Positions 34,607-43,863 of a stretch of 64,000 nt of DNA are shown here, piece after piece; within the stretch, counting starts at the first letter, position 1; the number at the start of each line of letters is the position of its first letter. Position numbers and translations under genes: made by a program. The DNA is taken from assembly GCF_025244825.1 (NCBI RefSeq), contig NZ_CP104263.1, forward strand, positions 2,294,001 to 2,358,000, read 5' to 3'. The stretch comes from Arthrobacter jinronghuae (GTDB lineage Bacteria; Actinomycetota; Actinomycetes; Actinomycetales; Micrococcaceae). The notes below the pieces were generated by a model. It did not search any database. It was not told the origin of the DNA and saw nothing but the letters and a program-made list of their open reading frames with translations.

Positions 34607-35664
34607 GCACGCCCACCCTGAAGCAGTCCCCCGTCAACGAATTCAGCCGGATCCACGGCATCGGCGCCTTCCGCCCCGACGTCATTGTGAGCAACGACGA
34701 CGTCTGCCAGTGGATCGATTCCTCCGACGAATGGATCCGCCAGCGCACGGGCATTGTGACCCGGCACCGTGCAGACAAGGGCACGTCCGTGGTGGACATG
34801 GCCGAGGCTGCCGGCCGTGAGGCGCTGAAGAACGCAGGCATCGAGGGTTCGCAGCTGGGCGCCGTCATCGTCTCCACGGTGACCCACCCCTACGCGACTC
34901 CGTCCGCCGCCACCCAGATCACCGAACGCCTGGGCGCAACCCCGGCCCCGGCCTACGACGTTTCCGCCGCCTGCGCCGGGTACTGCTACGGCATCGCCCA
35001 GGCCGATGCACTGGTCCGCTCCGGCGCCGCCGACTATGTGCTGGTCATCGGCGTGGAGAAGCTTTCCGACTTCATCGACAACACCGAGCGCACCATCTCC
35101 TTCCTGCTCGGCGACGGTGCCGGCGCCGTCGTCGTCGGGCCTTCCGACACCCCCGGCATCGCACCCTCCGTCTGGGGATCCGACGGCAGCAAGTCCGGTG
35201 CCATCGGCATGACCCACTCCATGCTGGACGTGCGTGAACTCTCCCTCGCCGCCGAGGCCGACGGCGGCATGAGCCCCGCGGACCTCTCCGGCCGGGAAAC
35301 CAAACTCTGGCCCACGCTGCGCCAGGACGGCCAGACGGTCTTCCGCTGGGCCGTATGGGAGATGGCCAAGGCTGCCCAGCAGGCGCTCGACGCCGCCGGG
35401 ATCACCGCCGAGGACCTGTCCGCCTTCGTGCCGCACCAGGCCAACATGCGCATCATTGACGAAATGGCGAAGCAGTTGAAGCTGCCCGAGTCGGTCATTA
35501 TTGCCCGGGACATTGCCGACGCGGGAAACACCTCGGCTGCATCGATTCCCCTGGCCACCTACCGCCTGCTGCAGGAGCACCCGGAACTGAGCGGCAAGCT
35601 GTCGCTGCAGATCGGCTTCGGTGCCGGCCTCGTGTTCGGCGCGCAGGTAGTTGTCCTCCCCTAG
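34603..35664 (+). CDS. fabH: Beta-ketoacyl-ACP synthase III
   Basis: A 353-residue thiolase-fold condensing enzyme that starts fatty-acid chains from an acyl-CoA primer and malonyl-ACP. The catalytic triad is visible: Cys124 in AACAGYCYG, His in VPHQANMRI and Asn in DAGNTSAASIP. It is slightly longer than the usual 320-335 residues because of a longer N-terminus. The primer range (branched versus acetyl) cannot be read from the sequence; in Arthrobacter-like bacteria branched primers are usual. Translation is coupled to fabD. Confidence 0.96.
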   Translation: MSTPTLKQSPVNEFSRIHGIGAFRPDVIVSNDDVCQWIDSSDEWIRQRTGIVTRHRADKGTSVVDMAEAAGREALKNAGIEGSQLGAVIVSTVTHPYATPSAATQITERLGATPAPAYDVSAACAGYCYGIAQADALVRSGAADYVLVIGVEKLSDFIDNTERTISFLLGDGAGAVVVGPSDTPGIAPSVWGSDGSKSGAIGMTHSMLDVRELSLAAEADGGMSPADLSGRETKLWPTLRQDGQTVFRWAVWEMAKAAQQALDAAGITAEDLSAFVPHQANMRIIDEMAKQLKLPESVIIARDIADAGNTSAASIPLATYRLLQEHPELSGKLSLQIGFGAGLVFGAQVVVLP

Positions 35665-35775
35665 CCCCATTGCCCGCGGTGCCGGCTAAGCCGGTGCAGC
35701 CCACAGAACCACACCGCTTCGGCGGTTGGAAAACCGGACCGGTCCCGTACCGGCACTACAAGAAAAGGAGCCAAC

Positions 35776-36021
35776 ATGGCTAGCAACGAAGAAATCCTGG
35801 CCGGCCTCGCCGAGATCGTCAATGAAGAGACGGGTCTGGCCCCCGAGGCCGTTGAGCTGGACAAGTCCTTCACCGATGACCTGGACATCGACTCCATTTC
35901 CATGATGACCATCGTCGTCAACGCCGAAGAGAAGTTCGGCGTGCGCATCCCGGACGAAGAGGTCAAGAACCTGAAGACCGTCGGCGACGCCGTGGACTTC
36001 ATCTCCAACGCCCAGGCTTAA
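35776..36021 (+). CDS. acpP: Acyl carrier protein
   Basis: An 81-residue acidic four-helix protein. Ser40 in DLDIDSISMM is the 4'-phosphopantetheine attachment site (usually DSL, here DSI). It carries growing acyl chains between the Fab enzymes encoded around it. The ATG has AAAAGGAGC upstream; it is 111 bp after fabH and 80 bp before fabF. Confidence 0.97.
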   Translation: MASNEEILAGLAEIVNEETGLAPEAVELDKSFTDDLDIDSISMMTIVVNAEEKFGVRIPDEEVKNLKTVGDAVDFISNAQA

Positions 36022-36101
36022 CCTTCCGGCGGCCGCTGCCTGGCGGCGGCCGCCCGGTACCGCCGGAACCAGCACCTGCAACTGCTTCAAGAGAGTGAAT
36101 C

Positions 36102-37337
36102 ATGGCCCGCAAAGTAGTCATCACAGGCCTCGGAGCGACCACGCCCATCGGCGGGGACGTTCCAACCATGTGGAAGAACGCACTGCAGGGTGTCTCCGGC
36201 GCCCGTACCCTCGAAGATGAATGGGTGGAGAAGTACTCCCTGCCCGTGACCTTCGCCGCGCGTGCCACCACTCCCGCTTCGGAAGTCCTTTCCCGCGTCG
36301 AAGCCAAGCGGATGGACCCTTCTACGCAGTTCGCCGTCGTCGCGGCACGCGAAGCCTGGGCCGATTCCGGCCTCGCAGACGTTGACCATGACCGGCTTGC
36401 CGTCTCCTTCGCCACCGGCATCGGCGGCATCTGGACCCTGCTCGACGCCTGGGACACCCTGCGTGAAAAGGGCCCGCGGCGTGTACTGCCCATGACCGTT
36501 CCGATGCTGATGCCCAACGGCCCGTCCGCCGCGGTCAGCCTCGACCTGGGTGCCCGTGCCGGCGCCCACACACCCGTCTCCGCCTGCGCCTCCGGAACCG
36601 AGGCCCTCCACCAGGGCCTGGACATGATCCGCTCCGGCAAGGCCGACATCGTCGTCGCCGGCGGCGCGGAAGCCTGCATCCACCCGATGCCCCTGGCGTC
36701 CTTTGCCTCCATGCAGGCCCTGTCCAAGCGCAACGATGATCCCCAGCGTGCCTCCCGCCCCTATGACAAGGACCGTGACGGCTTCGTGATGGGTGAGGGT
36801 GCCGGTGCGCTGGTGCTCGAAAGCGAAGAGCACGCACTGGCCCGCGGCGCGCGGATTTACGCCGAGCTCGCCGGCACGGCCGTCACCGCCGACGCGTACC
36901 ACATCACCGCACCGGACCCCGAGGGCCTCGGCGCCACCCGGGCCCTGAAGTCTGCTCTCTTTGATGCCCGGGCACAGGCCGAGGACGTAGTCCACGTGAA
37001 CGCGCATGCCACGTCCACCCCGGTGGGCGACAAGCCCGAATACACTGCGCTGAAGGCTGCCCTGGGCAGTGCCCTCGACGGTGTTGCCGTGTCTGCCACC
37101 AAGTCGCAGATGGGCCACCTGCTGGGCGCCTCGGGTGCAGTCGAGGCCGTCCTGACGGCTTTGGCGGTCTACGAACGCCAGGCGCCGGCAACGATCAACC
37201 TGGACAACCAGGATCCGGAGATCCCGCTCGACGTCGTGACCTCCAGCCGCCAGCTGCGCGGCGGAGACATCGTCGCGCTGAGCAACTCCTTCGGCTTCGG
37301 CGGGCACAACGCCGTCGCCGTACTGCGCAGCCGCTAA
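36102..37337 (+). CDS. fabF: Beta-ketoacyl-ACP synthase II
   Basis: A 411-residue elongating condensing enzyme. Cys162 in PVSACASGTEALH is the acylated nucleophile; His residues in NAHATSTPVGD and SQMGHLLGASGAVE complete the Cys-His-His triad of KAS I/II enzymes. The ATG has AGAGAG upstream. Last gene of the fab operon, followed by a strong terminator. Confidence 0.96.
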   Translation: MARKVVITGLGATTPIGGDVPTMWKNALQGVSGARTLEDEWVEKYSLPVTFAARATTPASEVLSRVEAKRMDPSTQFAVVAAREAWADSGLADVDHDRLAVSFATGIGGIWTLLDAWDTLREKGPRRVLPMTVPMLMPNGPSAAVSLDLGARAGAHTPVSACASGTEALHQGLDMIRSGKADIVVAGGAEACIHPMPLASFASMQALSKRNDDPQRASRPYDKDRDGFVMGEGAGALVLESEEHALARGARIYAELAGTAVTADAYHITAPDPEGLGATRALKSALFDARAQAEDVVHVNAHATSTPVGDKPEYTALKAALGSALDGVAVSATKSQMGHLLGASGAVEAVLTALAVYERQAPATINLDNQDPEIPLDVVTSSRQLRGGDIVALSNSFGFGGHNAVAVLRSR

Positions 37338-37351
37338 ATCCTTCGTTTGCA

Positions 37352-37397
37352 ACAAACAGGCGTCCGGTCCCCGCGGGGTCCGGACGCCTGTTTGTTT
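37352..37397. terminator. Bidirectional terminator between fabF and DUF3145
   Basis: A 16-bp stem ACAAACAGGCGTCCGG with its complement and a GC-rich loop, ending in TTTGTTT on the plus strand and TTTGTT on the minus strand. It lies between convergent genes. Confidence 0.88.
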
Positions 37398-37417
37398 AGC
37401 TATGGAGTTTTGAGGAA

Positions 37418-37921
37418 CTAGCCTACCTGGTGCAGCCAGCGCACCGGGGCACCGTCGGCCGCGTGCCGGAACGGCTCCAGCTCTTCGTCCCAGGCTTCGC
37501 CCAGGGCGAGTGAGAGTTCGTGGTAGACAGCCGAGGGATCGCCGGCGCCGTTTTCATAGGCGTAACGGATGCGGTTCTCGGAAATCATGATGTTGCCGTG
37601 CACATCGGTCGCGGCATGGAAGATGCCCAGCTCAGGGGTGTGTGCCCAGCGGCTGCCGTCGGCTCCGGGGCTCTGTTCCTCCGTCACCTCGTACCGGAGG
37701 TGTGCCCAGCCGCGCAGCGCGGACGCGAGCAGGGAACCGGTGCCCTGCGGTCCGGTCCAGGCGATTTCAGCCCGTACCATTCCGGTCGCAGCCGGCTGAG
37801 GGGTCCACTGAAGATCCGTTCGCTTTTCCACGACGGATCCGATGGCCCACTCAATATGGGGGCACAACGCGGAAGGGGCAGAGTGCACAAACAGTACGCC
37901 GCGCGCCATCACAACAGACAT
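37418..37921 (-). CDS. DUF3145 domain-containing protein
   Basis: A 167-residue soluble protein with the family start RGVLFVHSAPSALCPHIEWAI and the C-terminal RIRYAYENGAGDPSAVYHEL. The ATG at 37921 is preferred over upstream in-frame ATGs (for example 37990) because GGAGG lies 5 nt before it and the resulting length fits the family. DUF3145 genes sit next to fabF in Streptomyces as well, which hints at a link to lipid metabolism, but the function is unknown. The 211 bp upstream of it show no clear feature. Confidence 0.85.
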   Translation of the reverse strand: MSVVMARGVLFVHSAPSALCPHIEWAIGSVVEKRTDLQWTPQPAATGMVRAEIAWTGPQGTGSLLASALRGWAHLRYEVTEEQSPGADGSRWAHTPELGIFHAATDVHGNIMISENRIRYAYENGAGDPSAVYHELSLALGEAWDEELEPFRHAADGAPVRWLHQVG

Positions 37922-38132
37922 TCCATCCTCCATAGCTGTAGGTACGTCTTCCCCAACGACCTGCTGCTGCATGGACGGATATCGAGCCATATGTGTCCGC
38001 TGTCCCTCATTGTGCCGTAAGTTACGTCGATGCGCCAATGTAGCCTTTTGAGCCGCTGCAGCACGGAAGGCCGGGCGGTGCAGCCGGTGCTGACCGCCGG
38101 CGTTGGGCGGCCGGGAGTCGGGTCGGCCGGCC

Positions 38133-39077
38133 CTAGGCGCGCGGGTGTGCCTGGCTGTAGCTCTGGCGCAACCTGTCCACTGAGACGTGCGTGTAAAGCT
38201 GCGTGGTGGCAAGGGACGAGTGGCCCAGGATTTCCTGCACGGCACGCAGGTCGGCACCGCCGTCGAGCAGGTGGGTGGCCGCGGAGTGGCGGAGGGCGTG
38301 CGGCCCGGAGGCGGAGGTGTCCGGCATGGCTTCCAGGAGGACGGCGACCACGCTGCGGACCTGTCGCTGGTCCACTCGTCCGCCCCGTTTGCCCAGGAAC
38401 AATGCCGGACCGCTGTCCCCGGTCACCATCGACGGGCGGCCGCGGCGCAGCCAGTCATCCACCGCGAGGGCAGCCGGCAGGCCGTAAGGCACCGTGCGTT
38501 CCTTGTTGCCCTTGCCCAGCACCGTGAGTGTCCTGCGGTCCGGATCGAGGTCGTCGACGTCCAGACCGGCCAGCTCTCCCACCCGGATGCCCGTGGCGTA
38601 GAGCAGTTCGACCATCGCGCGGTCCCGTAGCGCCACGGGTTCGCCCTCGGCGGCGGCCGCCTGCAGGGTTTCGAACAGGTCATCCAGCTGGCTGCTGCGC
38701 AGTACGCCGGGAAGCGTCTTTTCCTTCTTCGGTGCCTTCAGCCGCAGGGCCGGATTCTCACTGATGAGTTCCTCGCGCAGGGCCCAGTTGGTGAAGCTGC
38801 GCGCCGTGGCGGCGCGGCGGGCCAGCGTGGAACGGGCCTGTCCCCCGGCACTGAGTTCACCCAGCCAGCCGCGCAGGATGCCCAGGTCAAGTTCCTGAAG
38901 CGAGCCTGCTCCGGCGCCGAGGGCATAGTCGAGCAGCTTCGACACGTCCGATTCGTAGGCACGGACGGTGTGTTCGGAGCGTCCACGCTCTGCCGTCAAA
39001 TACCGGCAGAAGCCCTCCAGGGCGGAACGGAATTCCGCCGGCCACGCAGTTCTGTCTGCTGCTCCCTTTGATGTCAC
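38133..39077 (-). CDS. xerC: Tyrosine recombinase XerC
   Basis: A 314-residue site-specific recombinase that resolves chromosome dimers at dif with XerD. SAM-like N-terminal domain (~18-105); catalytic residues in ATGIRVGEL (Arg), the Lys-bearing beta-hairpin VLGKGNKER, HALRHSAATHLL (His, Arg), LGHSSL (His) and the nucleophile Tyr in TTQLYTHV. The chromosomal context (dprA, comM) and absence of phage genes argue against an integrase. The GTG at 39077 has AAAGAG directly upstream and gives a normal XerC length. Confidence 0.92.
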   Translation of the reverse strand: MTSKGAADRTAWPAEFRSALEGFCRYLTAERGRSEHTVRAYESDVSKLLDYALGAGAGSLQELDLGILRGWLGELSAGGQARSTLARRAATARSFTNWALREELISENPALRLKAPKKEKTLPGVLRSSQLDDLFETLQAAAAEGEPVALRDRAMVELLYATGIRVGELAGLDVDDLDPDRRTLTVLGKGNKERTVPYGLPAALAVDDWLRRGRPSMVTGDSGPALFLGKRGGRVDQRQVRSVVAVLLEAMPDTSASGPHALRHSAATHLLDGGADLRAVQEILGHSSLATTQLYTHVSVDRLRQSYSQAHPRA

Positions 39078-39108
39078 CTCTTTACTGTTCTCTCTTTGGT
39101 GCCGGCGT

Positions 39109-39636
39109 TCAAGCAGGCACGCTGTCGGCACGCAGGCAGTTCCGCCGCAGGTGTTCTGTCTGCGGTGCCTGTTCCAGCTCCAGCAGGTACCGCTTCGCAT
39201 CAACGCCGCCCGAGTATCCGGTCAGCGCGCCGCGGGACCCCACCACGCGGTGGGTGGGCACAACCAGGTTCAACGGGTTATGGGCCAATGCCGCCCCCAC
39301 GCTTCGAGCCTTGGCAGCGTCACCCAGCAGGACCGCCAGCTGCTTGTAGCTTGCCGTCCTGCCGTAGCCGATGCCCGAGACCTGCTCCCATACCCTGCGT
39401 TGAAACTCGGTTCCCTGCGGGTTGGTGTCTACGTTGAAACAGCAGCGCCGGCCCTCGAAGTACTCCGTCAGTTGGCGTTCGACATCCTCGAAGCCGTCTT
39501 CCGCCGCAATGCCGTACGGTGTCCCTGCCCCTGCAGCCACGGCGGGCGGCCCGAGCCGGACCGTGGAAAGGACGCCGTCCAAGGCGACCAGGGTGAGCAC
39601 CCCAATCGGTGAGGTGACTATCTTGTGAGTGAGCAT
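39109..39636 (-). CDS. Ogt-family protein with active-site Cys replaced by Thr
   Basis: A 175-residue homologue of O6-alkylguanine-DNA alkyltransferase. The N-terminal domain, the helix-turn-helix with the Tyr (GYGRTASYKQLA, Tyr97), the Arg finger (Arg111 in ARSVGAA) and Asn120 are all present. The reactive-cysteine motif PCHRV reads PTHRV: codon 39253-39255 is ACC on the coding strand, so Thr128 replaces the methyl acceptor. It cannot repair by the standard mechanism; it might bind damaged DNA like alkyltransferase-like (ATL) proteins. The ATG has AAGGA at good spacing. It lies between dprA and xerC in one direction. Confidence 0.88.
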   Translation of the reverse strand: MLTHKIVTSPIGVLTLVALDGVLSTVRLGPPAVAAGAGTPYGIAAEDGFEDVERQLTEYFEGRRCCFNVDTNPQGTEFQRRVWEQVSGIGYGRTASYKQLAVLLGDAAKARSVGAALAHNPLNLVVPTHRVVGSRGALTGYSGGVDAKRYLLELEQAPQTEHLRRNCLRADSVPA

Positions 39637-39685
39637 GATGATGTCCTTCCTGGGTTGTTCGGGTAGTAGAAAAATGTCGTTGCTG

Positions 39686-40909
39686 CTAGTGGCGGCCTCG
39701 GCGCCACTGGTCCGGTTCGGTCCGTACGGCGAGTCCCTCCAGTTCCAGCCGTGCCAGCCCGGCGCGCACCCCTTGCAGGGACAGCCCCGCGACGGAGGCC
39801 AGTTTTCCGATGGTCGATCCGCTGCGCACCGGCAGCGCATCCAGCAGCAGCAGGTCCTCCACGGACAGTCCGTCGTGATCTGCGCGGCGGTCCCCTGCCG
39901 GACTGTCCCCTGCCCGTCCGCCGATGTCGTTCGGTTCTCCCGGCAGGACAGCACGGAGCGGCCCGGCCAGTTCCACGACTTCCTGGGCATCGGTCACGCA
40001 GACCGCACTGCCGTCGCGCAGCAGCCGGTGGCATCCGGCGGAGTTGGCCGAGTACACGGATCCGGGCACCGCACCGACTTCCCGTCCCAACCCGGCAGCA
40101 TGATGGGCGGTGTTCAACGCGCCGGACCTCCACCGGGCCTCCACCACCACGGTGGCGGCACTCAGCGCAGCAATGATCCGGTTCCGTTGCAGGAACCTCC
40201 AGCGGGTGGGCGCCGATCCCGGCGGCACTTCGGACACCACCAGTCCGCGCTCCGCGACGGTGCGAAGCAGATCCTCGTTGCCGGCCGGGTAGAACCGGTC
40301 CGCGCCGCAGGCCATGACCGCTATCGTGGCCGTGGTTCCTGCGGGTGCAGATGCGAGCGCGGCACGATGTGCCTGGGCGTCGATTCCGTAGGCACCCCCG
40401 GAGACAACGGTGTACCCGCGGTTGGCGAGTCCCGCCGAAATGTCCCCCGCTATGGACAGCCCGTATCCGGTGGCGTCCCGGGAACCCACGAGCGCCACGG
40501 TCCGGTCAAGTTCCGGCAGGCCCCGCCCCAGGTCTCCCCGTACCCAGAGACACAGAGGCATCTCCATCTGCAGGTGTCGCAACGACTCGGGCCAACGGGG
40601 ATCCTCCGGAACGAGGAGTTCCCCTCCCAGACGGCGGATCGCACCCAGGTCCCGGTCCGGGGCCAGATCAGCTACCCGCGGTGCCCACCGTTGAAGCCCC
40701 TCTGCCAGGGCGCTTCCCTGGCTGCCGCCCGGGGACAGCAACGGTGCCGTTTCGGCGGCAAGATCCGGCGGCGGGTCCACCGCTCCGGTGGCGATCTGCA
40801 GCGCGTGGACCGGACCGGCCGCTGCCACGAGGGCAAGGCCCACAGCATCCGAGGGTTCGAACAGTCTCGACAACGCCGCCCGTGCGAGAAGCGCCTCATC
40901 ATTACTCAT
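39686..40909 (-). CDS. dprA: DNA processing protein DprA
   Basis: A 407-residue protein. The central Rossmann-like DprA/Smf domain (~110-320) contains VALVGSRDATGYG, VVSGGAYGIDAQAHRAAL and the FLQRNRIIAALS region; the C-terminal ~60 residues form a winged-helix-like domain. DprA loads RecA on incoming single-stranded DNA in natural transformation and is common also in non-competent bacteria. Its ATG overlaps the comM stop by 4 bp. Confidence 0.93.
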   Translation of the reverse strand: MSNDEALLARAALSRLFEPSDAVGLALVAAAGPVHALQIATGAVDPPPDLAAETAPLLSPGGSQGSALAEGLQRWAPRVADLAPDRDLGAIRRLGGELLVPEDPRWPESLRHLQMEMPLCLWVRGDLGRGLPELDRTVALVGSRDATGYGLSIAGDISAGLANRGYTVVSGGAYGIDAQAHRAALASAPAGTTATIAVMACGADRFYPAGNEDLLRTVAERGLVVSEVPPGSAPTRWRFLQRNRIIAALSAATVVVEARWRSGALNTAHHAAGLGREVGAVPGSVYSANSAGCHRLLRDGSAVCVTDAQEVVELAGPLRAVLPGEPNDIGGRAGDSPAGDRRADHDGLSVEDLLLLDALPVRSGSTIGKLASVAGLSLQGVRAGLARLELEGLAVRTEPDQWRRGRH

Positions 40910-42453
40910 GCCGCCGCTCCCTGCCGGCGGAAGGCGAGGGCCTGTCCGACGTCGTCGGCGTCGGGACTTCCGTGCCCGGCGAGATCGGCGACGGTCCAGG
41001 CCACGCGCAGCACCCGGTCGTAGCCCCGTGCCGTCAGCAACTGGCGGTCCATGGCCCTGTCCAGTGCCGAAGTCGCTTTGCTCGGCGGCCGCAGGGTGCC
41101 CCGCAGCAAGGTGCCGGGAATCTCGGCGTTGGTTTCACATCCCAGCGGCGCCAGCCGTTCCCGTTGGAGCCGCCGAGCCTCCTGCACGCGTGCCGCCACC
41201 GTAGAGCTGGCCTCCGCAGTCTCTGCTGCGAAGTAGTCGACCAGGGAGACCCGCTGAACCGAGAGCTGCAGGTCCACCCGATCCAGCAGCGGACCGGAAA
41301 GCCGGCTGAAATACCGTCGCCGCTGCGTGGAGGTGCAGGTGCACTCGATTCCCTTACCGGTTGCGAGTCCGCAGGGACAGGGATTGGCGGCAAGGACCAG
41401 CTGGAAACGCGCCGGATACACGGCTGTACCCGCCGCCCGGTGCAGGACTAGCTCGCCGCTCTCCAGCGGCTGGCGCAGGCCGTCCAGTACCCGCCGCTCG
41501 TACTCGGGCGCTTCGTCGAGAAACAACACGCCGCGGTGGGCACGGGAGGCAGCACCGGGGCGCGGAATGCCTGAACCGCCGCCGATCACCGCTGCTGTAG
41601 ACGCGGTGTGGTGCGGACTCTCGAACGGGGGCCTGCGGAGCAATTGGCGGCAGGGGCGTCCCTGCCAGGCGAGGGAGTGGATGGCAGTGACTTCCATTGC
41701 CTGGTCATCGGAAAGGTCCGGCAGGATGCCGGGCAGCCGTTCAGCCAGCATGGTCTTTCCGGCCCCCGGCGGCCCGGTCATCAGCAGATGGTGTGCTCCC
41801 GCCGCGGCGACCTCGACAGCGAAGCGGGCCTCTGCCTGCCCTGCTACGTCAGCGAGGTCGGGAAACCGGGATTCAACTGCACCCTCTTCGTGTTCCGGAT
41901 CTTCGCCGGTACGGGCCACCGGCAGCGGAAAACTGAGCTGCTCGGGGTCGGCGCCGAGGTCGGCGGCTACCTCGGCCAGGCAGGAGTATCCACGCACGCG
42001 GGCTGCGGGAACCAGTGCTGCCTCCTCTGCGTTCTCCGCCGCCACTGCGAAGTCCGTGTAGCCGGCCGCAACCGCGGCCATAACAGCCGGAAGGATGCTC
42101 CGGATCGGCCGAAGCCTGCTGTCCAGGCCGAGTTCTGCCAGGAAGACGCACCGGCCCGGAGTTCTCAATACGCCCCCGGCGCAGAGTGCGGCCACAACGA
42201 TGGCCAGGTCGAAGCCGGAGCCGTGCTTCGGTACATCCGCCGGCATCAGATTGACTGTGATGCGGCGCCGGCTCAGCGGGAGTCCGGCGTTCTTTGCCGC
42301 TGACTTCACCCGGTCGCGAGCCTCGTTCAGGGAGGCATCCGGCAGCCCCAGCAGGATGAAGGACGGCAGGGACTGGCCGATGTCGGCTTCAATCTCCACG
42401 ATCCTGCCCCGCAGGCCGACAAGCCCTACCCCGTAGGTCCGTCCGAGCCCCAT
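40906..42453 (-). CDS. comM: ComM/YifB-family Mg-chelatase-like AAA+ ATPase
   Basis: A 515-residue protein: an N-terminal ChlI-like S5-fold domain (~20-145), a central AAA+ module with Walker A GPPGAGKTMLAERLP and Walker B VLFLDEAPEY, and a C-terminal MgChl_C domain with a Cys-rich NPCPCGLATGKGIECTC segment. In Vibrio ComM is a hexameric branch-migration helicase used during recombination of transformed DNA. The start overlaps the yraN stop and its stop overlaps the dprA start, so yraN-comM-dprA is one coupled unit. Confidence 0.92.
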   Translation of the reverse strand: MGLGRTYGVGLVGLRGRIVEIEADIGQSLPSFILLGLPDASLNEARDRVKSAAKNAGLPLSRRRITVNLMPADVPKHGSGFDLAIVVAALCAGGVLRTPGRCVFLAELGLDSRLRPIRSILPAVMAAVAAGYTDFAVAAENAEEAALVPAARVRGYSCLAEVAADLGADPEQLSFPLPVARTGEDPEHEEGAVESRFPDLADVAGQAEARFAVEVAAAGAHHLLMTGPPGAGKTMLAERLPGILPDLSDDQAMEVTAIHSLAWQGRPCRQLLRRPPFESPHHTASTAAVIGGGSGIPRPGAASRAHRGVLFLDEAPEYERRVLDGLRQPLESGELVLHRAAGTAVYPARFQLVLAANPCPCGLATGKGIECTCTSTQRRRYFSRLSGPLLDRVDLQLSVQRVSLVDYFAAETAEASSTVAARVQEARRLQRERLAPLGCETNAEIPGTLLRGTLRPPSKATSALDRAMDRQLLTARGYDRVLRVAWTVADLAGHGSPDADDVGQALAFRRQGAAA

Positions 42454-42809
42454 CAGGAAATCCCCCGCAGATGCTCCACAACAGGAGGATTGGTGCCGTC
42501 GTCAAGAATCGAAACTGCGTCGATCCGGCGGTGGGTAAAGTATCGGCTGTTGGCCCTGGCCCAGGCGCCCGCCAGCAGGTAGAGGCGGGCGACCTTATCC
42601 TGTCCGATCGCTTCGAAGGGGTGCCCGAAGTCCAGCGAGGAACGCGTTTTCACTTCGACCACCACCAGGGTGGCCCCGTCCACTGCGACCAGGTCGATCT
42701 CGCCCTCGGGACACCGCCAGTTCCGGTCGATGATGCGAAGCCCGGCTTCGGTCAGGTAGCGCGCCGCCAGTTCTTCTCCGCGGCTTCCCAGGATGTCTTT
42801 GGCTTTCAT
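42453..42809 (-). CDS. YraN family (UPF0102) nuclease-fold protein
   Basis: A 118-residue protein with the endonuclease-like fold signature: GEELAARYLTEAG, RNWRCPEGEIDLVAVDG and VVVEVKTRS, giving the Glu/Asp/Glu-x-Lys residues of PD-(D/E)xK enzymes. Role unknown; a Holliday-junction-resolvase-like activity has been suggested for the fold. The ATG at 42809 begins the family-typical MKAKDILGSRGEELA; two upstream GTG codons are alternatives. It is the first gene of the coupled yraN-comM-dprA unit. Confidence 0.87.
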   Translation of the reverse strand: MKAKDILGSRGEELAARYLTEAGLRIIDRNWRCPEGEIDLVAVDGATLVVVEVKTRSSLDFGHPFEAIGQDKVARLYLLAGAWARANSRYFTHRRIDAVSILDDGTNPPVVEHLRGIS

Positions 42810-42918
42810 GTCCACCACGTTCGCTGAAACCCGCCGGGCCGGTCACCCGGGAACTACCGGCCTGTGGAGGAAGTTTCCGCCGCGGAGCACCGGACCCTGA
42901 GTGTGGAGGAACAGAAGT

Positions 42919-43653
42919 TCAGGCCAGTCCCCCGTTGGCGTAGACCACCTGGCCGTTGACCCAGCGCCCCGGCCCGGCAAGGAAGGCGACGGTTTCGGCG
43001 ATGTCATCCGGCTGGCCCAGGCGTCCAAGCGGCGCCGCCTCAGCCAGCCGGGCAACGGTGGCCTCGTCCTTGCCGTCAAGGAACAACGCCGTAGCTGTCG
43101 GCCCGGGCGCCACCGCGTTGACCGTGATGTCCCGTCCACGCAGTTCCCGCGCCAGGATCAGCGTCATCCCTTCCACCGCAGCCTTGCTGGCTACGTAGGC
43201 GCCGTAGCCGGGGTATTGGGTGCGCCGGACGGTGGTCGAGAAGTTAATGATCGCTCCACCAGGACGCACCCGGCGGGCCGCCTGCTGCGACACCACGAAC
43301 GTTCCCCGGATATTCGTGTGGTGCATCCGGTCCAGGTCCGCCAGGTCCAGCTCCGCGATGGGGGCAAGGAGCATGATGCCTGCGGTGTTGACGACCACGT
43401 CCAGACCGCCGAAGGCTGTCTCGACGGCGTCGAACACGGCAGTCATCGCCGGCTCGTCTCCCACATCTCCGCCGACGGCCAAGGCATGTCCCCCCTCGGC
43501 GGCAACGTCGGCAACAACCCCGTCCGCTGTCGCTCGATTCCGTGCGTAGTGCACACCCACGGAATAGCCGTCCGCCGCGAGCCGTCGGACTACAGCGGCT
43601 CCGATCCCGCCGGATCCTCCGGTCACCAGGGCAACCCGTCCCGCCGTATCCAT
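42919..43653 (-). CDS. SDR family oxidoreductase
   Basis: A 244-residue classical short-chain dehydrogenase/reductase: cofactor motif TGGSGGIGAAV (~10-20), NTAGI in place of NNAG, catalytic Ser in NFSTTVR, Tyr and Lys in YGAYVASKAAVEG, and PGPTATALF after the active site. The basic HYARNRATAD after strand 2 favours NADP(H). The ATG has AAGGAGAG upstream. Substrate unknown. Single gene divergent from the LAHTG surface protein. Confidence 0.9.
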   Translation of the reverse strand: MDTAGRVALVTGGSGGIGAAVVRRLAADGYSVGVHYARNRATADGVVADVAAEGGHALAVGGDVGDEPAMTAVFDAVETAFGGLDVVVNTAGIMLLAPIAELDLADLDRMHHTNIRGTFVVSQQAARRVRPGGAIINFSTTVRRTQYPGYGAYVASKAAVEGMTLILARELRGRDITVNAVAPGPTATALFLDGKDEATVARLAEAAPLGRLGQPDDIAETVAFLAGPGRWVNGQVVYANGGLA

Positions 43654-43863
43654 GACACTCTCCTTGCTGGTCGTAGGCAGGACCTTAGCGTTTTGAATGT
43701 CCCGGGTACACCACCGGCGCCGTATGGCCAAGGGCAGATAGAAGCCGGAGCGGAATTTGCGCGGGTCTTGCCGGGAAACTGCGTCATTCCGTAGGGGAAC
43801 GCTGAGACGGCCCGGACAGGATGGCGACGCTAACGCCCATGTTCGACTCACACAAAGGACATC

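Noticed and set aside
38133..39077. XerC-like recombinase as a phage or island integrase
   Set aside because: No phage genes, tRNA target or attachment repeats are nearby. Its neighbours are dprA/comM, and its length and motifs match housekeeping XerC.
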